In this document: one piece after another, positions 5,980-11,075 of the stretch
Layout: each line of letters begins with the position of its first letter
Position numbering within the stretch: the stretch's first letter is position 1
DNA from: CAYTZH01 sp964442285
GTDB lineage: Bacteria; Myxococcota_A; UBA9160; JAFDET01
Assembly (NCBI GenBank): GCA_964442285.1
Contig: CAYTZH010000077.1
Span: 1-13,699, forward strand
Reading direction: 5' to 3'
DNA length: 13,699 bases
Program-made: the position numbers and the translations under genes
The notes under the pieces: model-generated
Told to the model about the DNA's origin: nothing
The model's input: the letters and a program-made list of their open reading frames with translations, nothing else
The model's database searches: none

Positions 5980-6891
5980 TCAGTCCTCGGTGGAGGCTGC
6001 GGCCGCCGAGCTTCGCTGCGCCTCCTCGTACTGCGGATCACCCTTCGGGACGACCACCACCTGCCGGTAGCGGCCTTCACCCGTGCTCATCGTGGCCACG
6101 TCCTCGACGTCGCGCAGCGCCACGTGCAGGGCCCGCCGATCCTTGCCGTTCATGGGATCCAGGGCCACGGCCCTGCCCGTCTTCAGGGCCCGCCGCGCCG
6201 CCCGCTCCGCCACCTGTTCCAGGTAGCCTTCGCGCCGGCTGCGGTCGCCCTCCACGTCGAGCACGACGCGCGGCGGCTCCTCCTCGAGCCGCAGCAGCGC
6301 CTGGTTCGCTACGAGCTGGAGGGCGTCCACGCAGCGGCCCCCCTGGCTCGCCATGAACCGCCGCGCGCCGGCGCCCTGGAGCTCGATCACGATCAGGGCG
6401 TCCTCCTCGGTCTCGCCGATCTGGAACGGCCCCAGGTCCAGGCGCTCCATCACGCCCTGCACGAACTCACCCGCCGCGCCGAGCTCGCCCAGCACGGTGA
6501 CCTCGGTCGGCTCCGACGGCTCGGCGGCCGCCTCCGCGCGCTCGCCGCCTCGGCCGCGATCCCGGTCCCGGTCTCGATCCCCGCGCCGCCCGCGGCCGCG
6601 ATCCCGGTCCCGGTCCCGGTCCCGGTCCCGGTCCCGACCCCGCCGTCCCTCGCGTCCCTCGTCCCGCGCGCCGTCCCCGTCCTCGCGCTCTGCGCGCCGC
6701 TTCGGGGCCGGGGCGTCCTTCGGAATCGCCACCACCAGCGACCGCGCAGCAAGGCCCGAGACCTGCTCCTCGCCCATCGCCGCGATCCGGAGTGCGTCCT
6801 CCTCCACCCCGAAGTGCTGGCACGCCTTCGCCACGGCTTCGTCCCGGCTGGCGCCGACGAACTCCCGTGCCTCGTTCCTCTCGTCGTACAT
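5980..6891 (-). CDS. jag: Jag/KhpB (EloR) family RNA-binding protein, KH and R3H domains
   Basis: Jag proteins are cytoplasmic RNA-binding proteins encoded next to yidC; in firmicutes KhpB/EloR acts with KhpA in control of cell elongation. The 303-residue product has a Jag-N domain at residues 1-55 (EAREFVGASRDEAVAKACQH, then GVEEDALRI), a low-complexity linker at about 65-120 rich in Arg-Asp and Arg-Gly pairs, a KH domain at about 128-208, and an R3H domain at about 215-282 with the R-x3-H element RRALH. In the KH loop the usual GxxG reads SQGG, so the first glycine is lost, although the following VDALQLVANQAL helix is standard. ATG 6891 follows a purine-rich AGAGAA region. It lies 92 bp downstream of yidC, the intervening sequence being mostly a 26-bp tandem repeat. 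Identity is firm; function in this lineage is inferred from family and position. Confidence 0.93.
   Translation of the reverse strand: MYDERNEAREFVGASRDEAVAKACQHFGVEEDALRIAAMGEEQVSGLAARSLVVAIPKDAPAPKRRAEREDGDGARDEGREGRRGRDRDRDRDRDRDRGRGRRGDRDRDRDRGRGGERAEAAAEPSEPTEVTVLGELGAAGEFVQGVMERLDLGPFQIGETEEDALIVIELQGAGARRFMASQGGRCVDALQLVANQALLRLEEEPPRVVLDVEGDRSRREGYLEQVAERAARRALKTGRAVALDPMNGKDRRALHVALRDVEDVATMSTGEGRYRQVVVVPKGDPQYEEAQRSSAAAASTED
6551..6640. repeat. Hexanucleotide (CCCGGT)n tract coding the Arg-Asp linker of Jag
   Basis: CCCGGT is repeated five times without a break at 6603-6632 and ends in CCCGAC. A shorter run occurs at 6561-6572, and a segment beginning CGGCCGCGATCCCGGT occurs twice (from 6551 and from 6593), showing an older internal duplication. 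On the coding strand the unit reads as Arg-Asp pairs, giving a highly charged disordered linker. Hexamers keep the frame, so length can vary by slippage. Confidence 0.9.
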
Positions 6892-6915
6892 CGTTCTCTC
6901 GCTTCTCTTTCTCTC

Positions 6916-6993
6916 GCGGTTGGCGCGGCCTTCGGTCCGGCGCGGTTGGCGCGGCCTTCGGTCCGGCGCGGTTGGCGCGGCCCTCAGTCCGCC
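6916..6993. repeat. Three tandem copies of a 26-bp unit between yidC and jag
   Basis: The unit occupies 6916-6941 and 6942-6967 as two identical copies, and 6968-6993 as a third copy with a few substitutions. The third copy contains the yidC TGA (6986-6984) and its last two codons, so the array seems to have grown from the end of yidC into the intergenic region. It fills most of the 92-bp spacer. I see no open frame, T-tract or clear terminator in it. Confidence 0.9.
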
Positions 6994-8768
6994 TTCTCTG
7001 CGGTCGCCGCCTTGGCCGGTACCGCCGGCTTGGCGCCCGTCTTCTCGACGGCGGCCTTGCCCGTGGGATCCCGGTTGATCAGCACCTGGTGCCCGATCGC
7101 CAGGAAGTTGCTGACCATCCAGTAGAGCACCAGGCCCGACGGGAACTGGTAGAACATGAACGTGAACATCACCGGCATCAGGGTCATCATCATCCGCTGC
7201 TGGGCGGGATCCATCGTGGTGGCCGGTGTCAGCTTCTGCTGCAACACCATGCTCCCGCCCATGACCAGCGGGAGCACCCGCACCGGCAGCTCGATCCCGG
7301 GGATCACGAAGAGCTCCTCCGGTCGCGAAAGATCGTCGATCCAGGCCACGAACGAGGCCTGGCGGAGCTCGATGGCGCTCTGCAGCGCGTAGAACAGCCC
7401 GATGAAGACCGGGAACTGCAGGAACATGGGAAGGCAGCCGCCGAACATGCCCAGCGGGCTCATGTTCGCCTCACGGTAAACCTTCATCATCTCCTGCTGC
7501 TGCCGCTGCGGCTCGTCCTTGTACTTCTCCTTGAGCGACTGCAGCTTCGGCTGGACCACCTTCATCTTCTCGCTCATCGCCTTCATGGAGCGCATCTGCC
7601 GCGAGGTGAGCGGTGCCGTCACCAGCCGGACCAGGATCGTGATCAGGATGATCACGACTCCGTAGTTGGGCACGTACTTGTAGAGCGAGGCCAGCAGCCA
7701 GCTGAAGAAGCGCGTCAGCGGCGCGATGAACGACCAGCCCTCGTTGATCGACCGCGCCAGCGACGGCTCCACGGCGTTCAGCGCCGCGCGCTCCTTCGGA
7801 CCGACATAGCCCTGGAACTCCCGTGCCGCGCGCTGGCCGGGCGGGATCTCGATCGCGTCCTGGTACGCCAGCTCGACCCGACCCTTGTAGCCGACCTCCA
7901 GCGGCTGGAACCGCGCCGACGCGCTTCGCGGCACCTCCGGAATCAGCACGGCCAGGAAGTAGCGGTTCTCGACGCCCGCCCACTCGACGTCGCGGGCGAG
8001 GGTCTTGCCCTCCGGTGGCGTCGACCCGAAGGAGAACAGGCCCTCCTTCCCGAGCCCGTCCACGTTCCCTCGCTCTACCGAGCCGTCCCAGAGGGCCACG
8101 AGCGCCTGCTCGCTGAAGTCGGGACCCTCCCGCCGGGTCGCGGTCCAGTGCAGGCCGAACGGACTCGCGAGCATGCGGTTGCTCTGGTTGTCCACCTCGA
8201 GCCGCAGCCGGTAGCCGTAGCCCTCCGGCTCGAAGCGGTAGACCTTGCGAACGGTCACCCCACCCACCGTCCGCTCGAACGCCACGGTCCGGGCATCCGC
8301 TCTCTCGACCTCGAAGGGCGCGCGACTCAGGTCGCCGATGCCGAGCTCGACGAACGGCGTGGTGAGCTCCGCCTCGGCCCCGTCCACGGTGGTCAGGACC
8401 ACCGGCGTCTCGACCGGTCCCGATCTGTCCGAGTACTCCGTGAGCTCCCAGTCGGTCAGGACGCCGCCCCAGCTCGAGAGACCCGCCCGGTAGGACGACC
8501 CCTCCACGCGAATGCGTTCCTCGGCTGCCCGCTCCTCTGCGACCCGGACGGGCGCTGCAGGTGCCGGTCGCTGCGCCTCGACCCTCTCGGGCACCCCGGT
8601 GGGGATATTCCTCCCCTCGGGGGAGACCATCTCTCCCTCTGCCTGCGGGCGCTCCACCGTGCTCGGGTTGGCCTCCTCGAAGGCCTCCCGGCGGCTCTCC
8701 TGCCAGCTCATCCACAGGGAGACCACCAGGAAGGAGAGTGCGAGGGCCAGGATGAAGTTGCGATCCAC
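6984..8768 (-). CDS. yidC: Membrane protein insertase YidC (long, Gram-negative type)
   Basis: YidC inserts and folds inner-membrane proteins, alone or with SecYEG; Fo subunits are classical clients. The 594-residue product has an N-terminal membrane segment (residues 4-20, FILALALSFLVVSLWMSW), an acidic/proline linker to about 85, a periplasmic P1 domain at about 86-335, then the conserved Oxa1-type core at 350-565. Core landmarks are VVIILITILVRLVTAPLTSR with the essential arginine at 381, the cytoplasmic hairpin KVVQPKLQSLKEKYKDEP, NMSPLGMFGGCLPMFLQFPV, and MPVMFTFMFYQFPSGLVLYW. The large P1 domain marks a two-membrane (Gram-negative) cell. Start is GTG 8768 with AGGA upstream, 9 nt after the yidD stop. 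The C-terminal tail is Ala/Lys-rich. Its 3' end is part of a 26-bp tandem repeat. Confidence 0.98.
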   Translation of the reverse strand: MDRNFILALALSFLVVSLWMSWQESRREAFEEANPSTVERPQAEGEMVSPEGRNIPTGVPERVEAQRPAPAAPVRVAEERAAEERIRVEGSSYRAGLSSWGGVLTDWELTEYSDRSGPVETPVVLTTVDGAEAELTTPFVELGIGDLSRAPFEVERADARTVAFERTVGGVTVRKVYRFEPEGYGYRLRLEVDNQSNRMLASPFGLHWTATRREGPDFSEQALVALWDGSVERGNVDGLGKEGLFSFGSTPPEGKTLARDVEWAGVENRYFLAVLIPEVPRSASARFQPLEVGYKGRVELAYQDAIEIPPGQRAAREFQGYVGPKERAALNAVEPSLARSINEGWSFIAPLTRFFSWLLASLYKYVPNYGVVIILITILVRLVTAPLTSRQMRSMKAMSEKMKVVQPKLQSLKEKYKDEPQRQQQEMMKVYREANMSPLGMFGGCLPMFLQFPVFIGLFYALQSAIELRQASFVAWIDDLSRPEELFVIPGIELPVRVLPLVMGGSMVLQQKLTPATTMDPAQQRMMMTLMPVMFTFMFYQFPSGLVLYWMVSNFLAIGHQVLINRDPTGKAAVEKTGAKPAVPAKAATAEKAD

Positions 8769-8777
8769 GTCGGGGTC

Positions 8778-9002
8778 CTAGTCCAGGGGAACGGGGTCGA
8801 AGCCACCGCGGTGAAAGGGATGACAGCGAGCCACCCGCCGCAGCGACAGCCAGCTGCCGCGCGCCGCTCCGTGGCGCCCCACCGCTTCGAGCGCATAGCT
8901 CGAGCACGAGGGGTGGAAGCGACAGGAGGCCCCGAGCCAGGGCGAGAGCATCACCTGGTACCCGCGGATCGCGGCGCAGATGACCCTCTGCAGCAGCCCC
9001 AC
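8778..9002 (-). CDS. yidD: Membrane protein insertion efficiency factor YidD
   Basis: YidD is a small membrane-associated protein that assists YidC-dependent insertion. The 74-residue product from GTG 9002 reads GLLQRVICAAIRGYQVMLSP at the N-terminus (amphipathic helix), then the Cys signature CRFHPSCSSYALEA and the C-terminal CHPFHRGGFDPVP, all diagnostic of the family. The frame is open further upstream, but GTG 9002 is right because the family N-terminus begins there and the rnpA stop lies only 2 nt away. It sits between rnpA and yidC, the usual order. Length is typical (about 70-85 residues). Confidence 0.96.
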   Translation of the reverse strand: MGLLQRVICAAIRGYQVMLSPWLGASCRFHPSCSSYALEAVGRHGAARGSWLSLRRVARCHPFHRGGFDPVPLD

Positions 9003-9004
9003 GG

Positions 9005-9361
9005 CTAGCGGCCCACCTTCTCGAGGAGCGACTCGAGCTCCTCGCGGAACCGACCCGACTCCAGCTCGGCGGCGCCGGGGCGGGCGATCACCACGCAGTC
9101 CTCCCCTGCCGCCAGCCGGCCCCGTTCCTCTCGGAACCACTCGCGAATTCGACGCTTTACGAGATTCCGCCGCACCGCACCGCCCACCCTCCGGCTCGCC
9201 GTCACGCCGAGACGCGGCCGACTCGGGTCGCCACCCGAAGCCAGCAGCGCCACGAAGTGTGCGGACGCCACGCGTCGGCCCACCCGCGAAACCCGCTGAT
9301 ACTCACGCGCCACGTGGAGCCGGTCCGGCGCGCCGAAGCCGCCGGTCCGACGCGTTGCCAC
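9005..9361 (-). CDS. rnpA: Ribonuclease P protein component (RnpA)
   Basis: RnpA is the protein subunit of RNase P, which with the M1 RNA removes 5' leaders of pre-tRNAs. The 118-residue product contains the RNR-type motif VRRNLVKRRIREWFRE at about residues 63-78 and the usual preceding PRLGVTASRRVGGA strand. The N-terminal part VAREYQRVSRVGRRV matches the family pattern F/Y-x-x-V-x-x-x-G-R-R, but the typical leading basic L-x-x-R-x-x-F is diluted (GFGAPDRLHVARE). I take GTG 9361, whose first base is the last base of the rpmH TAG (TAGTG), a 1-nt overlap that implies coupled translation. The frame is open upstream only as an overlap with rpmH. Next gene is yidD after 2 nt. Confidence 0.93.
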   Translation of the reverse strand: MATRRTGGFGAPDRLHVAREYQRVSRVGRRVASAHFVALLASGGDPSRPRLGVTASRRVGGAVRRNLVKRRIREWFREERGRLAAGEDCVVIARPGAAELESGRFREELESLLEKVGR

Positions 9362-9510
9362 TACTTCGAGGGCACCGAAACGGCGAGCCGCTTGCGCCCC
9401 TTGGCGCGACGCCGCTTGAGCACGGCGCGCCCCACCTTCGTGGCCATTCGCGCACGGAACCCGTGGGTCCGTTTGCGGCGGAGCCGACTCGGCTGATACG
9501 TGCGCTTCAT
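9361..9510 (-). CDS. rpmH: 50S ribosomal protein L34 (RpmH)
   Basis: L34 is a tiny basic protein of the large ribosomal subunit. The 49-residue product starts MKRTYQPSRLRRKRTHGF and continues RARMATKVGRAVLKRRRAKG, which is diagnostic. The C-terminal VSVPSK is a few residues longer than the common form. The ATG at 9510 is preceded by GGGAGG about 10 nt upstream. It is the first gene of the leftward block and is immediately followed by rnpA (1-nt overlap). A promoter-like TTGACG/TACCCT pair lies just upstream. Confidence 0.98.
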   Translation of the reverse strand: MKRTYQPSRLRRKRTHGFRARMATKVGRAVLKRRRAKGRKRLAVSVPSK

Positions 9511-9538
9511 GCGGGGGAGCCCTCCCGGAGAACGGCGG

Positions 9539-9568
9539 AGGGTAGCCGTCCTCCGTCGCCGGCGTCAA
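9539..9568 (-). promoter_or_regulatory. rpmH: Putative rpmH-rnpA promoter
   Basis: On the minus strand TTGACG (9568-9563) is followed after 18 nt by TACCCT (9544-9539). The -35 matches the sigma-70 consensus at five of six bases and the -10 keeps T1, A2 and T6. The predicted start near 9532 gives a leader of about 20 nt that includes the ribosome-binding site of rpmH. Confidence 0.5.
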
Positions 9569-9655
9569 CGCCGAGGCGCGTCGCCGCGCGGCCCGTGTGC
9601 CCCCCATTCCCCCACGGCGGGCGACAAATCCCGCCCCGGGCACGCACCCGCAACG

Positions 9656-9664
9656 TGGTAGACT
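9656..9664 (+). promoter_or_regulatory. dnaN: Possible extended -10 promoter for dnaN
   Basis: TGGTAGACT has the TGn extension plus a -10 that keeps T1, A2 and T6. No -35 is evident at 16-18 nt. Transcription from it would leave a leader of about 180 nt with a hairpin at 9696-9720. Weak, offered because no better plus-strand promoter is visible before dnaN. Confidence 0.25.
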
Positions 9665-9849
9665 GGTCGCGTCTGGCGGTGAGAGGCCGGTCTCTGGGTG
9701 GGAAGCCCCGCCTTCCGCCCATGCGACGACACGTCCCGTCGAGCCCGGAACCCCTTCGCGGACGGTACCTTGGTCCGGTTTCGTCGCTTTGTCGCGGCCC
9801 TTCTGTCACAGCTACTTCATTCAGAGATCATCCAGAGAGTGAGGCGGAG

Positions 9850-10965
9850 ATGAAGTTCACGGTCGAAAAGGGCGAGTTCCAGCGCGGGCTCGCGCGCATC
9901 CAGGCGATCGTCGAGAAGCGGAACTCGATGCCGATCCTCGCCAACGTGCTCCTCGCGGCGCCCACCGACGACACCCTGGAGCTCTCGGCGACGGATCTCG
10001 AGGTCGGGATCCGCGGGACCCACCCCGCCCAGATCGCCGAGGCCGGGAGCGTCACCGCCTCTGCGAAGAAGCTCTTCGAGATCGTCCGCGAGCTTCCCGA
10101 CGAGCCGGTACAGATCGAGACCACCGAGAACCAGTATCTCGACATCCGCTGCGCGCGGGCGCGCTTCGTCCTCGCGGGCACTGCGGCGGAGGAGTATCCG
10201 ACGCTGCCGGAGTTCACGCCGGGCACCACCGTGACGGTGCAGGCGGCGGTCCTCGCCACGATGATCGAGCGGACCATGTACGCCACCTCCGTCGACGAGA
10301 CCCGCTACAACCTCAACGGGGTGTATCTCGAGGTGCTGCCCGACACCGGCAAGCTGCGGATGGTCGCGACCGATGGTCATCGGCTGTCCTTCGTCGACCG
10401 TTCCGTGGGTCCGGAGATCGAGAGCCTGGCCAGTGGGGTCATCATCCCCCGCAAGGGCCTCGCCGAGCTCAAGCGGCTCGTCGACGAGGACGACGCCGAC
10501 GAGGTCGAGCTGGCCTTCGAGGGAAGCAACGGTCTCGCGCGCAAGGGCGCGGTGACCCTGGTCATGCGCCTGATCGAAGGCGAGTTCCCCAACTACCGCC
10601 AGGTGGTTCCGAAGAACATCCAGAAGGAGCTGGTGTTCCCGGCGGAGCCACTCATGCATGCCCTCCGGCGCGTCGCCCTCCTCTCCGCGGAGCGGAGCCG
10701 CGCCATCCGGCTCCAGCTCGTGCCCGAGAAGCTCATCGTCTCGTCGAGCAACCCGGACCTCGGCGAGGCCCAGGAGGAGCTCGACGTCGACTACGCCGGC
10801 GAGGAGCTCTCCATCGGCTTCAACGCCCGCTATCTGCTCGACGCGCTCGGCGGGAGCCGCTCCAAGGAGATCGTCCTCGGCCTCCAGGACGAGCTGGCGC
10901 CGATCCAGATCCAGCCCACCGACGATGCGGACAGCCTCGCCATCGTCATGCCCATGCGCCTGTGA
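9850..10965 (+). CDS. dnaN: DNA polymerase III beta sliding clamp (DnaN)
   Basis: DnaN dimerises to a ring that tethers the replicative polymerase and other clamp-binding proteins to DNA. The 371-residue product begins MKFTVEKGEFQRGLARIQAI and has the three repeated clamp domains of about 120 residues each. Landmarks are NSMPILANVLL (domain I), ATSVDETRYNLNGVYLEV and VATDGHRLSF (domain II), IEGEFPNYRQVVPK, and the C-terminal MPMRL that lines the protein-binding pocket. ATG 9850 is preceded by GAGG with 5-nt spacing; the frame is open far upstream but only across rnpA/rpmH on the other strand. Length matches the family (366 in E. coli). In most bacteria dnaA precedes and recF follows; here neither does, gyrB follows after 110 bp. 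Confidence 0.98.
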   Translation: MKFTVEKGEFQRGLARIQAIVEKRNSMPILANVLLAAPTDDTLELSATDLEVGIRGTHPAQIAEAGSVTASAKKLFEIVRELPDEPVQIETTENQYLDIRCARARFVLAGTAAEEYPTLPEFTPGTTVTVQAAVLATMIERTMYATSVDETRYNLNGVYLEVLPDTGKLRMVATDGHRLSFVDRSVGPEIESLASGVIIPRKGLAELKRLVDEDDADEVELAFEGSNGLARKGAVTLVMRLIEGEFPNYRQVVPKNIQKELVFPAEPLMHALRRVALLSAERSRAIRLQLVPEKLIVSSSNPDLGEAQEELDVDYAGEELSIGFNARYLLDALGGSRSKEIVLGLQDELAPIQIQPTDDADSLAIVMPMRL

Positions 10966-10984
10966 TTGGGACGTTCCTGGAGTC

Positions 10985-11013
10985 TTTACGGGGACTTAGG
11001 GATCCATTACCTT
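10985..11013 (+). promoter_or_regulatory. gyrB: Putative gyrB promoter
   Basis: TTTACG (10985-10990), a 17-nt spacer and TACCTT (11008-11013) fit a sigma-70 promoter. A GC-rich discriminator (CCGACCGCGG) follows the -10, a feature common at supercoiling-sensitive promoters such as those of gyrase genes. The leader would be about 55 nt. This suggests gyrB-gyrA is at least partly transcribed separately from dnaN. Confidence 0.5.
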
Positions 11014-11075
11014 CCGACCGCGGCTACTTCGAGGCGCCCTGATTCCCCCGGGCGACGCCCGCCGCCAGAGAAGAC

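Larger units (their letters stand above)
9511..9849. other. Divergent rpmH-dnaN intergenic region, dnaA-less
   Basis: These 339 bp lie between the two divergent blocks where dnaA and often oriC are found in related layouts. Reading both strands I see no TTATCCACA-type DnaA box, no AT-rich unwinding stretch and no credible gene. Visible elements are the rpmH promoter (9539-9568), an extended -10-like TGGTAGACT on the plus strand (9656-9664) without a clear -35, a small GAGA/TCTC stem (9681-9694) and a longer hairpin at 9696-9720 with about 8 pairs including G-T pairs. The end (9838-9849) holds GAGGCGGAG, the dnaN ribosome-binding site. Confidence 0.6.

Noticed and set aside
8708..8716. TCATCCACA, one mismatch from a DnaA box
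   Set aside because: A single copy inside yidC coding sequence, with no neighbours and no AT-rich element; expected by chance.
9307..9320. GCGCCACGTGGAGC, containing the core CCACGTGG of a parS-like palindrome
   Set aside because: It matches 11 of 14 positions but lies inside rnpA coding sequence, stands alone and lacks the outer TT/AA. It is weaker than the repeated sites at 5882 and 5954, though worth including in a ParB-binding test.
8980..9849. Upstream extension of the dnaN frame (290 extra codons)
   Set aside because: It crosses rnpA, rpmH and the intergenic region in antisense. The DnaN family starts at MKFTVEKGEF, and a ribosome-binding site precedes ATG 9850.
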